Shown here: positions 9,217 through 17,049 of the stretch, piece after piece
Numbering within the stretch: the stretch's first letter is position 1
Layout of the letters: each line of letters begins with the position of its first letter
NCBI GenBank assembly: GCA_963791325.1
Contig: CAWBRU010000016.1
Span: 62,001 to 126,000, forward strand
Source of the DNA: JBEVJK01 sp963791325
GTDB lineage: Bacteria; Pseudomonadota; Alphaproteobacteria; Rhizobiales; Rhizobiaceae
Length of the DNA stretch: 64,000 nucleotides
Direction: 5' to 3'
The notes under the pieces: generated by a model
Database searches by the model: none
What the model was told of the DNA's origin: nothing
Seen by the model: only the letters and a program-made list of their open reading frames with translations
Program-made: the position numbers and the translations under genes

Positions 9217-9350
9217 GGATTGACGCCCCTGAACATCCCGGAACACCCGAATTTTCGGCCGGCCACCCTGAAGCTCTGCAAGACCCCGATCCTGCAGCAA
9301 TGCCGGAGGCCGCAGGATGCTCCCCCGGCGGCGGCAAGGCAAGCCTATGT

Positions 9351-9365
9351 TTAACAGAGAGTTAA
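9351..9365 (-). promoter_or_regulatory. Candidate CtrA box upstream of the DUF1465-ruvC run
   Basis: TTAA (9351-9354), 7 bases, TTAA (9362-9365): an exact match to the alphaproteobacterial CtrA half-site arrangement TTAA-N7-TTAA. It lies 135 bp before the DUF1465 start and 33 bp past the end of the sRNA terminator. Such boxes occur by chance at a low rate in GC-rich DNA, so this is a candidate only. Confidence 0.45.
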
Positions 9366-9397
9366 TTGCCGGGATCATCGTTAGAGATGAGCAGGAC

Positions 9398-9422
9398 AAA
9401 AAAAGAGCCGCAAAAGCGGCTC
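9398..9422 (-). terminator. Rho-independent terminator of the sRNA / acyl-CoA ligase 3' region
   Basis: A 7-bp G/C stem GAGCCGC (9405-9411), loop TTTT on the minus strand, GCGGCTC (9416-9422), followed on the minus strand by seven T (9398-9404). It would end the small RNA and any read-through from the ligase gene at 9623. Confidence 0.88.
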
Positions 9423-9492
9423 TCGGGAGTTAAACAGGGAGGCGTCAAACGGAGTGGCTCCAACCACTCGGTAAGAATCCAGATCACTGGAT
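9398..9492 (-). ncRNA. Probable trans-acting small RNA with exposed CCUCCC segment
   Basis: On the minus strand the segment folds as three perfect hairpins: ATCCAG/CTGGAT (9477-9492, 4-nt loop), GAGTGG/CCACTC (9452-9469, 6-nt loop) and the terminator GAGCCGC/GCGGCTC (9405-9422) followed by seven U. Between hairpins 2 and 3 is an unpaired CGCCTCCCTG (9435-9444), complementary to Shine-Dalgarno sequences. This architecture (hairpins, single-stranded C/U anti-SD core, strong terminator, about 95 nt) is that of rhizobial sRNAs such as the MmgR/alpha-r8 and alpha-r14 groups; family membership is inferred from architecture and not aligned. A -10-like TACTAT (9497-9502) would start the RNA near 9492. 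A 62-codon open frame over this stretch is rejected. Confidence 0.65.
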
Positions 9493-9496
9493 ACCA

Positions 9497-9532
9497 ATAG
9501 TAAACAGCCGTAAAGCTTAATGGAGCGTTAAC
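9497..9532 (-). promoter_or_regulatory. Putative CtrA-dependent promoter of the small RNA
   Basis: A full CtrA consensus TTAA-N7-TTAAC is present (TTAA 9517-9520, TTAAC 9528-9532 on the plus strand), and on the minus strand it covers the expected -35 position of a TACTAT -10 element (9497-9502). The -35 itself (CTCCAT) is poor, as expected for a promoter that needs an activator. Spacing of -10 to the first hairpin puts the start near 9492. Confidence 0.5.
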
Positions 9533-9622
9533 ATACCCGAAGAAATACACGGTCTTGTCAGCCGGATTGTTGGGCCGGGCATGCCGGACCTCTTCGTATG
9601 TAGAGGCATTCCGCAGAAGAAC

Positions 9623-11263
9623 CTACATCTCCTTGGCAAGCTCACGCAGGCGGAACTTCTGGATCTTGCCGGTCGAGGTCTTCGGGATTTCGGTGAACAC
9701 CACCGCCTTGGGATTCTTGAAGCGGGCGAGCAACGACCGGCAATGGTCGAGCAATTCGGCTTCCGTGGCGCTGCGGCCTGGCTTCAGCTCGACGAAGGCG
9801 ATCGGCGTCTCGCCCCATTTCTCGTCGGCCCGCGCCACGACGCCGCAAAACGCCACAGCGGGGTGCTTGTAGAGCGCCTCCTCCACCTCGATCGAGGAAA
9901 TGTTCTCGCCGCCTGAGATGATGATGTCCTTGGAGCGGTCCTTGAGCTGGATGTAGCCGTCAGGGTGCATGACGCCGAGATCGCCGGAGTGGAACCAGCC
10001 GCCGGCAAAGGCGTCATCGGTGGCGGCGCGGTTTTTGAGGTAGCCCTTCATGACGATGTTGCCGCGGAACATCACCTCGCCGAGGGTCTCGCCATCGGCC
10101 GGTGTGGCGTCCAGCGAGTGCGGATCGCGGACCGTCAATCCCTCCAGGGCGGCATAGCGGACGCCCTGCCGCGCCTGCAGCGCCGTGCGCTCGGCCTTCG
10201 GCAGGTCGTTCCAGTGGTCGTGCCACTCGTTGACGACCGCCGGTCCATAGGTTTCGGTCAGACCGTAGAGGTGGGTCACGACGAAGCCCGCATCCGCCAT
10301 GCCGGCCAGCACCAATTCGGGCGGCGGGGCGGCGGCGGTGTTGAACGTCACGGTCTGCGGAAAGCTGCGCTTGTCCTCGTCCTTGGCGTTGATCAGCGTC
10401 GCCATCACGATCGGCGCCCCGCAGAGATGGGTGACGCCGTGCTCGGCGATGGCATCGTAGATCGCCTTGGCGCGCACCCAGCGCAGGCAGACATGGGTCC
10501 CGGCCTGCAGCGCCAAGGTCCACGGGAAGCACCAGCCGTTGCAATGGAACATCGGCAAGGTCCACAGATAGACCGCATGCTTGCCCATGCCGGCATGGAC
10601 GGTGTTGGCATAGGCCATCAGCGCGGCTCCGCGGTGATGGTAGACGACGCCCTTGGGATTGCCGGTGGTGCCCGACGTGTAGTTGAGCGAGAGCGCATCC
10701 CATTCGTCGTCGGGCATCGCCCAGGCGAAATCGGGATCGCCTTCGGCAAGCAACGCCTCGTAGTCGAGCCCGCCGAGAGGCTCGCCCTTGGGATAGGGCG
10801 CATCGGCCCCGTAGTCAGGATCGTCGAACTCGACGATCAGCGGCTTGGCTTTGGCGATGGCGAGCGCCTCCTTGACCACGGCCGAGAACTCGCGATCGAC
10901 GATCAGCACCCGGCTCTCGGCGTGGTCGAGCTGAAAGGCGATCACCCCGGCGTCGAGCCGCGTGTTGAGCGAATGCAGCACCGCCTTGACCATCGGCACG
11001 CCGAAATGCGCCTCCAGCATCGGCGGCGTGTTCGACAGCATCACCGTCACCGTGTCGCCCTTGCCGATGCCGCGTCCGGCGAGCGCGCCGGCGAGCCGGA
11101 GCGACCGCCGCCAGAAGTCGCGGTAGGAGATGCGCTGGCCCCCGTGGACGATCGCCGGGTGGTCCGGATAAGTCTTTGCCGCCCGCTCGAGAAGCGTCAG
11201 CGGCGTCAGCGGCTGATAGTTGGCGACGGTCCGCTCGAGGCCGATGTCGTAAATGCTGGGCAC
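9623..11263 (-). CDS. AMP-dependent acyl-CoA synthetase (fatty acid / methylmercaptopropionate ligase type)
   Basis: Activates a carboxylic acid to its acyl-CoA through an acyl-adenylate. The 546-residue protein contains the ATP-binding motif YTSGTTGNPKG (195-205), the A5-type motif YGLTETYGP, the A8 motif GWFHSGDLGVMHPDGYIQL and the adenylation lysine in the C-terminal STGKIQKFRLRE. The substrate cannot be fixed; sequence style (NYTSGTTG, GWCFPWTL) is that of medium/long-chain and DmdB-like ligases. It is a single gene, followed 200 bp later by the sRNA terminator. Confidence 0.9.
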   Translation of the reverse strand: MPSIYDIGLERTVANYQPLTPLTLLERAAKTYPDHPAIVHGGQRISYRDFWRRSLRLAGALAGRGIGKGDTVTVMLSNTPPMLEAHFGVPMVKAVLHSLNTRLDAGVIAFQLDHAESRVLIVDREFSAVVKEALAIAKAKPLIVEFDDPDYGADAPYPKGEPLGGLDYEALLAEGDPDFAWAMPDDEWDALSLNYTSGTTGNPKGVVYHHRGAALMAYANTVHAGMGKHAVYLWTLPMFHCNGWCFPWTLALQAGTHVCLRWVRAKAIYDAIAEHGVTHLCGAPIVMATLINAKDEDKRSFPQTVTFNTAAAPPPELVLAGMADAGFVVTHLYGLTETYGPAVVNEWHDHWNDLPKAERTALQARQGVRYAALEGLTVRDPHSLDATPADGETLGEVMFRGNIVMKGYLKNRAATDDAFAGGWFHSGDLGVMHPDGYIQLKDRSKDIIISGGENISSIEVEEALYKHPAVAFCGVVARADEKWGETPIAFVELKPGRSATEAELLDHCRSLLARFKNPKAVVFTEIPKTSTGKIQKFRLRELAKEM

Positions 11264-11334
11264 GCGATTTGTCTCCGCAGGATCGGCCGGTGATCCTAGC
11301 GGCCGGCCGCCGGCCCGTCATCCGCGAAGTGCAG

Positions 11335-12498
11335 TCAGCGGGCTGCCGGCCAAGCGATCGGCGCGGGGCCGGCGGTCCGCGACGGAACCGGGCGCTGAGC
11401 GCCGGAGACGCCGATCCTGGCCAGCCATTCCAGGTAGTAGGCAAAACCGAACTGCAGCGCGATGCCGGTTCCCATCAGGATGGCGTCGTAGCCGAACCCT
11501 CCCGGGGACACCACCTTCATCGTTTGCGCCACCATGGCAAGCAGCGTACCGGCGACGAACACCGGCAGGGAGTGCTTGCCGAGCACGGCAAGCGGATTGT
11601 CGGCGCGGGTGCGGGCGAGCCGCGAGAGCGCCGGCACCGCGACGATCAGATAGGCCAGGGCCAGCACGTGCACCAGGCGCGACAGCGACAGATAGGTCTT
11701 GTCGAAGCCGGTGATCACGGTGGGCAGTCCAGAAGCCGTCTCGACCCCCCATAGCGGGATGCGCACCCAGAGCAGCGCGCCGATCAGGTAGAAGATCGCG
11801 CCGGCCACCATCACCCGGTTGAGCCGGATCTCGCCGCCGCGCTTGACGTGCATGACGCCGGCCATGCCGATGACGAACAGCAGCTGCCATGACAGGGGGT
11901 TGAGGAACCAGACGCCTTCGCCGGGATAGTTGTGCGGCGCGATCTGGAAGATGCCCGCCGCCAGCCACAGCGCCGCCGAAGCCGAGATCATCAGCCGCAG
12001 GCTGATGGCGCCGAGCGCCAGAAACAGCGGGGTCAGCACCAGCACCACGGCATACATCGACAAGATATTGTTGTAGCCGACCTGATGGCCAAGCGTGGCG
12101 ATCCCGAACAGCGCCTCCGGCGTATCCTGGATGATCAGCTCGATATTGATCAGCTTGAGCAGGTCCGGACGCGCGAAATGCAGCGCGGCGGCGGAGAAGA
12201 TGCCGAGCGTCGCCACGGTGGTGACGATGTGGGTGACATAGAGAACGCCGGCCCGCCGCCATGCCTTGAGCGTCAGTCTGAGCCGGTTGCCAGGCGTGAA
12301 CTTGGTGCCGTAGGCAAGGCCGAAGGCGATGCCTGAGATCAGCACGAAGGCTTCGGCCGAGTCGGAAAAGCCGAGATTCTTGTGCGTGAGATGCTCGAAG
12401 ATCGTGCCCGGCACATGGTTGATGAAGATGGTGAGCAGCGCCAGGGCACGGAAAACATCGAGACGCGTGTCGCGTTCGGGATCGGGGATGCTGGTCAT
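11335..12498 (-). CDS. opgC: OpgC-family integral membrane protein
   Basis: Multi-spanning membrane protein of the OpgC family, which in other bacteria adds succinyl groups to osmoregulated periplasmic glucans. The 387-residue product begins MTSIPDPERDTRLDVFRALA; the opening RLDVFRALALLTIFINHVPG and SAEAFVLISGIAFGLAYG are the family signature, followed by about ten hydrophobic segments. An upstream ATG (12525) is ignored because the ATG at 12498 sits directly before the conserved N-terminus. No glucan synthase gene is nearby, so the substrate is unproven. Confidence 0.85.
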   Translation of the reverse strand: MTSIPDPERDTRLDVFRALALLTIFINHVPGTIFEHLTHKNLGFSDSAEAFVLISGIAFGLAYGTKFTPGNRLRLTLKAWRRAGVLYVTHIVTTVATLGIFSAAALHFARPDLLKLINIELIIQDTPEALFGIATLGHQVGYNNILSMYAVVLVLTPLFLALGAISLRLMISASAALWLAAGIFQIAPHNYPGEGVWFLNPLSWQLLFVIGMAGVMHVKRGGEIRLNRVMVAGAIFYLIGALLWVRIPLWGVETASGLPTVITGFDKTYLSLSRLVHVLALAYLIVAVPALSRLARTRADNPLAVLGKHSLPVFVAGTLLAMVAQTMKVVSPGGFGYDAILMGTGIALQFGFAYYLEWLARIGVSGAQRPVPSRTAGPAPIAWPAAR

Positions 12499-12781
12499 TT
12501 CAGTCGCAGGTCTGTTCACACACACAAAATTGCCGGCGCTTGAGCCGAAGCACCGGATCTCCCGAATCTAATCTCCCAATTCCCGAGAAAGATGACAGTT
12601 GGACGAAATCGCTCGTCACGTTTTCTAACCGGGTTTCATCGATCGCCGGACGTTGCCATCCTGCTGACGCGCGACGACAAGGCTCGGCGACGCACCTGTT
12701 CAAGCCGGCCGGCTTGCTCTATGCCGGCCTGCCGACGACAGCTTCCTGCCGTCGCCGCAACGCACCGCAAACGGCCGAAAC

Positions 12782-13441
12782 ATGACCGCCTCTCCGCCTC
12801 CCGACCGCTGCCGCCTGGTCCTGATCACGCCCGCCGGCCTGCCGGCGCCGGCGCTCAAGGCGCGGCTCGCCGAGGCGCTCGCCGGCGGCGACGTCGCCTC
12901 CGTGATCGTGCCGCAATATGGCGTGCCGGAGCCGGCCTTTCAGGAGCTGGCCGAGGCCTTGGTGCCGGTGGTTCAGGCAGCCGGCGCCGCCGCAGTGCTT
13001 GCCGGAGAGACGCGGATCGCCGACCGCGTCGGCGCCGACGGCGTCCACCTCGATGTCCGCCCCGACGTGCTCGGCGAGGCCGTAAGCCGTCTGCGCCCCC
13101 GGCTGATCGTCGGCGCCGGGGCCATCCGGTCCCGCGAGGACGCCCTGGCTTGCGGCGAATTGCAGCCCGATTACGTGTTCTTCGGCCGCTTCGGCTATGA
13201 CACCCGCGCCGAGCCGCATCCGCGCAACCTGGCGCTCGCCGAATGGTGGGCGGAGATGATCGAGATCCCCTGCATCGTGCTGGGTGGCTCGGCGGTCGGC
13301 TCGGTCGAGGCCGCCGCGCTGACTGGCGCCGATTTCGCCGCGCTGTCGCAGGCCGTTTTCGGAGCCGACGCCGACCCGGCCGCGGCGGTCGCTGCCGCCA
13401 ACGCGCTGCTTGACGAAAAAGCGCCGCGTTTTACCGGTTAG
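12782..13441 (+). CDS. Thiamine phosphate synthase-like (ThiE/TenI) protein
   Basis: The 219-residue product has a TIM-barrel pattern of the ThiE/TenI superfamily: CRLVLITPAG (strand 1), AAVLAGETRIADRVGADGVH (strand with ADGVHL), LIVGAGAIRSREDAL, DYVFFGRFG and PCIVLGGSAVGSVEAAALTGA. ThiE normally shows VGQxD and GPxxxTxTK; here these blocks are replaced (GADGVHLDV, YVFFGRFGYDTRAEPH), so real thiamine phosphate synthase activity is doubtful. It may be a TenI-like or divergent paralogue. No thi genes are adjacent; a Sel1-repeat gene follows after 8 bp. Confidence 0.7.
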   Translation: MTASPPPDRCRLVLITPAGLPAPALKARLAEALAGGDVASVIVPQYGVPEPAFQELAEALVPVVQAAGAAAVLAGETRIADRVGADGVHLDVRPDVLGEAVSRLRPRLIVGAGAIRSREDALACGELQPDYVFFGRFGYDTRAEPHPRNLALAEWWAEMIEIPCIVLGGSAVGSVEAAALTGADFAALSQAVFGADADPAAAVAAANALLDEKAPRFTG

Positions 13442-13449
13442 AAGCCGCG

Positions 13450-14406
13450 GTGTCTGCCCGAATCGCCGCCCGTTTCGCCCTGGTCGCGCTGCTTTTTCTG
13501 GCAGCGCTGCCGGCGCTGGCGGCCGCCGGTGTCGACCACAACCTCGACCCGGACAAGGTCGACCCCAAGCGCTTCGGCGGCCGGCCGCCCGACCTGGCCT
13601 ATGGCGCTTACCAGCGCGGCTATTACAAGACCGCCTACGATCTCGCTTTGCCGCTGGCCAAGAAGGGCGAGCCGGCGGCACAGGTATTGGTCGCCGAGAT
13701 CCTGTCACGTGGGCTCGGGGTGAAGCGCGACGAAAAGGCGGCGGCAAAATGGTACGAGGCGGCGGCCGAACAGGATGTGCCCGATGCGCAGGTGCAATAT
13801 GCGTTGATGCTGATCGATGGCCGCGTCGTCAAGCAGGACAGGAAGGAAGCGCTGGCCCTGATGCAGGCGGCGGCCGAGGCCGGGCTGCCGCTTGCCCAGT
13901 TCAACTACGGCCAGCTTCTGGCGGAGCGTGACTCGAGCCCCAAGGGGCTCACCGAGGCGCTGCCCTATTACCGGCGCGCGGCGGAAGCGGAACTGCCCGA
14001 TGCCGAATACGCCATGTCGCAGCTCCTGTCGGCAGGGGCCGGCGGCAAGGTCGATGAAGCCGGCGCGCGGCAATGGCTGGAACGGGCCGCCAAGCACAAT
14101 TTCGATACCGCCCAGCTCGATCTCGCCACCTGGATGATCAACGGCCAAGGTGGCCCGCGTGATTCCAAGGGCGGGTTCGCCTGGATGAAACGGGCGGCCG
14201 AGGGCGGCAACGTCGCCGCCCAGAACCGGCTGGCCAAGCTTTACATGGAAGGGATCGGCACCGAGCCGGACAGCATCTTCGCCGCCGCCTGGTACCTGTT
14301 GGCGCGACGCGCCGGGCTGGTCGATCCGACGATGGAGGATTTCATGAACGGCCTGACCGACGACGAGGTCAAGCTGGCCGCCGGGCGCGCAGGCCGCCTG
14401 CGCTAA
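13450..14406 (+). CDS. Secreted Sel1-repeat (SLR/TPR-like) protein
   Basis: Starts with GTG and has a signal peptide (LFLAALPALAAAG). The rest of the 318 residues is a row of Sel1-like repeats of about 36 residues: AQVLVAEILSRGLGVKRDEK, AQVQYALMLIDGRVVKQDRK, AQFNYGQLLAERDSSPKG, AEYAMSQLLSAGAGGKVDEA, AQLDLATWMINGQGGPRDSK, AQNRLAKLYMEGIGTEPDS. Such proteins act as protein-interaction scaffolds, often in the periplasm; the partner is unknown. The gene is 8 bp after the ThiE-like gene and probably cotranscribed with it. Confidence 0.85.
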   Translation: MSARIAARFALVALLFLAALPALAAAGVDHNLDPDKVDPKRFGGRPPDLAYGAYQRGYYKTAYDLALPLAKKGEPAAQVLVAEILSRGLGVKRDEKAAAKWYEAAAEQDVPDAQVQYALMLIDGRVVKQDRKEALALMQAAAEAGLPLAQFNYGQLLAERDSSPKGLTEALPYYRRAAEAELPDAEYAMSQLLSAGAGGKVDEAGARQWLERAAKHNFDTAQLDLATWMINGQGGPRDSKGGFAWMKRAAEGGNVAAQNRLAKLYMEGIGTEPDSIFAAAWYLLARRAGLVDPTMEDFMNGLTDDEVKLAAGRAGRLR

Positions 14407-14483
14407 GTCTTGCCTCGCCACCGGTTTTGTGGTCATGGAGGCGCCGGTCAGGCGGCGACATCCCTTCCGAAAGAACTGAAGAC

Positions 14484-15050
14484 ATGACGAAGATCAACGG
14501 CAACGAAATTCGTCCCGGCAACGTCATCGAGCACGATGGCGGGCTCTGGGTGGCGGTCAAGACCAATGCGGTCAAGCCGGGCAAGGGGGGTGCCTACAAC
14601 CAGGTCGAGCTCAGGAACCTGATCAACGGCACCAAGCTCAACGAGCGGTTTCGCTCCGCCGAGACGGTCGAGCGGGTCCGCCTCGAGCAGAAGGACTTCT
14701 CCTTTCTCTACGAGCAGGGCGATGCGCTGGTGTTCATGGATACAGAGAGCTACGAGCAGCTCGAACTGCTCAAGGAGTTCGTCGGCGAGCGCGCCGCCTT
14801 TCTGCAGGATGGCATGATGGTCACGGTCGAGCTTTATGAGGAGCGGCCGATCGGCATCTCGCTGCCGGACCAGGTGACGCTGACGATCACCGAGGCCGAT
14901 CCCGTCGTCAAAGGCCAGACCGCCGCGTCGTCCTACAAGCCGGCGGTTCTGGAGAACGGCATTCGCGTGCTGGTGCCGCCGTTCATCTCGTCGGGCGAGC
15001 GCATCGTCGTCGACACCAACGAGATCACCTACATACGCCGGGCCGACTGA
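14484..15050 (+). CDS. efp: Elongation factor P
   Basis: Ribosome-binding factor that relieves stalling at polyproline stretches. The 188-residue protein begins MTKINGNEIRPGNVIEHDGG. The loop VKPGKGGAYNQVELR carries the conserved lysine (about residue 34) that is beta-lysylated in many bacteria, and the C-terminal OB domains are complete (TITEADPVVKGQTAASSYKP). The upstream in-frame start at 14427 has no family support. EF-P is followed by suhB 23 bp later, a common arrangement in this group. Confidence 0.97.
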   Translation: MTKINGNEIRPGNVIEHDGGLWVAVKTNAVKPGKGGAYNQVELRNLINGTKLNERFRSAETVERVRLEQKDFSFLYEQGDALVFMDTESYEQLELLKEFVGERAAFLQDGMMVTVELYEERPIGISLPDQVTLTITEADPVVKGQTAASSYKPAVLENGIRVLVPPFISSGERIVVDTNEITYIRRAD

Positions 15051-15073
15051 GCGGCCGAGGGGACAGCCGCGAG

Positions 15074-15874
15074 ATGGCCCGCTCAGCCCTCCTCAACGTC
15101 ATGGTGCAGGCGGCGATGAAGGCCGGCCGCGCCTTGGCGCGCGATTTCGGCGAGGTGCAGAACCTGCAGGTGTCGCTGAAGGGGCCGGGCGACTATGTCA
15201 GCCAAGCCGACCGCCGGGCCGAGCAGATCATCTACACCGAGCTTGCCCGTGCTCGTCCCGGCTATGGGTTCTTGATGGAAGAGCGCGGCGCCGTCGCCGG
15301 CGAAGACAGCCAGCATCGCTGGATTGTCGATCCGCTCGACGGCACCACCAATTTCCTCCACGGCATTCCGATCTTTTCGATCTCGATCGCGCTCGAGCGG
15401 CAGGGACAGCTGGTCGCCGGGGTCATCTACAATCCGGCGATGGACGAGCTCTATACGGCCGAGCGCGGCGGCGGCGCCTTCCTCAACGATCGGCGCCTGC
15501 GCGTGGCGGCCCGCACCCGGCTGTCCGATGCCGTGATCGGCACCGGCATCCCCCATCTCGGCCGCGGTCAGCACGGCGCCTATCTGATTGCGCTGCGCCA
15601 TGTCATGGGCGAGGTCGCCGGCATCCGGCGGCTGGGCTCCGTCGCGCTCGATCTCGCCTATGTGGCGGCCGGGCGCATGGACGGGTTCTGGGAAGAGTGG
15701 CTCTCGGCCTGGGATCTTGCTGCCGGCATCCTGATGATCCGCGAGGCCGGCGGCTTCGTCACCGATCCCGATGGCGGCCAGGAGATGCTCGACAAAGGCG
15801 GGCTGATCGCCGGCAACGAGGCCATCCATCGACTTTTGTCGAAGGCGCTGAAGGCCCCCCTGCCCTCGCAATAG
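15074..15874 (+). CDS. suhB: Inositol monophosphatase family protein SuhB
   Basis: Mg-dependent phosphatase of the inositol monophosphatase family; SuhB also serves in rRNA antitermination in E. coli. The 266-residue product has the metal-binding motifs FLMEERG (E69/E70), IVDPLDGTTNF (84-94) and the second motif WDLAAGILMIREAGG near 213-228. Length is normal. It lies downstream of efp and is probably in the same transcript. Confidence 0.93.
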   Translation: MARSALLNVMVQAAMKAGRALARDFGEVQNLQVSLKGPGDYVSQADRRAEQIIYTELARARPGYGFLMEERGAVAGEDSQHRWIVDPLDGTTNFLHGIPIFSISIALERQGQLVAGVIYNPAMDELYTAERGGGAFLNDRRLRVAARTRLSDAVIGTGIPHLGRGQHGAYLIALRHVMGEVAGIRRLGSVALDLAYVAAGRMDGFWEEWLSAWDLAAGILMIREAGGFVTDPDGGQEMLDKGGLIAGNEAIHRLLSKALKAPLPSQ

Positions 15875-15903
15875 CGCCGCGCGCTTCCCATCTTGGCAGG
15901 GTG

Positions 15904-16632
15904 ATGCCTTGGCCACCGCAGATTGGGGAACCACCGTTGCACGACAACGCCGGCTCGGCAGAAGACCGCACCGTCCCGTTCATCGGCCGCTTCGTCTTAA
16001 GCCGCGCCGAACTCGTCGCGGACGGCATCGTGCAAGGCACGGCCGTCGCCGGGGCGCTGGTGGGCGGCGTCGCGCTGTTGTGGGCCGCGACCGATCACAC
16101 CGGTCCCGGTGAATACGCCGCGGCGGTGCTCTACGTCGTCTCGCTGCTCGCCGTGCTGACCATCTCGCTGATCTACAATCTGTGGCCGATCTCACCGACC
16201 AAATGGCTGCTGCGCCGCTTCGACCATGCCGCCATCTACCTATTGATCGCCGGCAGCTACACGCCATTCCTGGCCCAGCTGAAGGACGCGGCGGTGGGCT
16301 GGATGGTGGCGGCGGTGGTATGGGGCGGGGCGGTGATCGGCATGGCGCTGAAACTGTTCTTGCCCGGCCGCCTCGACCGGCTGGCAGTGCTGTTCTGCCT
16401 AGCGATCGGCTGGAGCGGCGTTGCCGTCGCCGATCACCTGTTCGGCGTGCTGCCGCCCACCGCCATTACCCTGCTCGCGGCCGGCGGCATCGCCTACTCG
16501 CTCGGCACGGTGTTCTTCATCTGGCACAGCCTGCCGTTTCAGACGGCACTCTGGCACGGCTTCGTCGTCATCGGCGCAACCCTGCATTTCGCCGCGGTGA
16601 CCGACCTGCTGGTCGTCGCGCGGCTGGCTTGA
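15904..16632 (+). CDS. Hemolysin III / PAQR-family membrane protein
   Basis: A seven-helix membrane protein of the HlyIII (YqfA/TrhA) family. Family motifs visible are SLIYNLWP (the S-x-x-Y-H-like site with Asn in place of His), FDHAAIYLLIAGSYTPF, and near the C-terminus WHSLPFQTALWHGFVVIGATLHF with the metal-ligand histidines. About 242 residues from ATG at 15904; GTG at 15901 is an alternative. TrhA in E. coli is linked to membrane energetics; the name hemolysin is historical. Confidence 0.87.
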   Translation: MPWPPQIGEPPLHDNAGSAEDRTVPFIGRFVLSRAELVADGIVQGTAVAGALVGGVALLWAATDHTGPGEYAAAVLYVVSLLAVLTISLIYNLWPISPTKWLLRRFDHAAIYLLIAGSYTPFLAQLKDAAVGWMVAAVVWGGAVIGMALKLFLPGRLDRLAVLFCLAIGWSGVAVADHLFGVLPPTAITLLAAGGIAYSLGTVFFIWHSLPFQTALWHGFVVIGATLHFAAVTDLLVVARLA

Positions 16633-16655
16633 TCCAAGGCTTGGAGTGATCTGGT

Positions 16656-16997
16656 CTAGGCCGGCTCGATCTCGGCCTGCAGCGCGGCGATGTGCTGGGC
16701 TGCGGCCAGGGCCGCAGCCTCCTCGATCGCGCGAAAGCGGCTGACCACTGCCAGGCCGACGGGCGTCAGCCGCGCGCCGCCGCCACGCCGGCCACCCGTC
16801 TGGGCGGCGACCACGGGCTTGCCGAACAGCTGGTTCATCTCCTCGACCAAGTCCCAGGCATGCTTGTAGGACATGTTCATCTGCCTGGCGCCGGCCGAGA
16901 TCGAGCCGCAGGCGGCGATCTGTTCAAGCAGCTCGATCTTGCCCGGCCCGATCCGGCCGGCCGGATCGAAATTCACCCTGAGGCTGAGCGAGGCCAT
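16656..16997 (-). CDS. modE: ModE-like molybdate-responsive winged-helix regulator (N-terminal domain only)
   Basis: The 113-residue protein is the LysR-like winged-helix DNA-binding domain of ModE: GKIELLEQIAACGSISAGAR, NMSYKHAWDLVEEMNQLFG, KPVVAAQTGGRRGGGARLTP. The molybdate-binding Mop domains of full-length ModE are missing, as in many short ModE-type regulators of alphaproteobacteria. It is the last gene of a minus-strand modABC-modE group, 52 bp after modC. A ModE-type operator sits upstream of modA, which fits autoregulation. Confidence 0.88.
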   Translation of the reverse strand: MASLSLRVNFDPAGRIGPGKIELLEQIAACGSISAGARQMNMSYKHAWDLVEEMNQLFGKPVVAAQTGGRRGGGARLTPVGLAVVSRFRAIEEAAALAAAQHIAALQAEIEPA

Positions 16998-17049
16998 CGC
17001 GGTGTTCCCCAGACATCAACTGTCGGCAACCATGACCCAACCGCGCCGA

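Noticed and set aside
9362..9550. 62-codon open frame on the minus strand over the sRNA region
   Set aside because: It runs through the terminator hairpin and its T run, has no ribosome-binding site, and hairpin structure explains the bases better.
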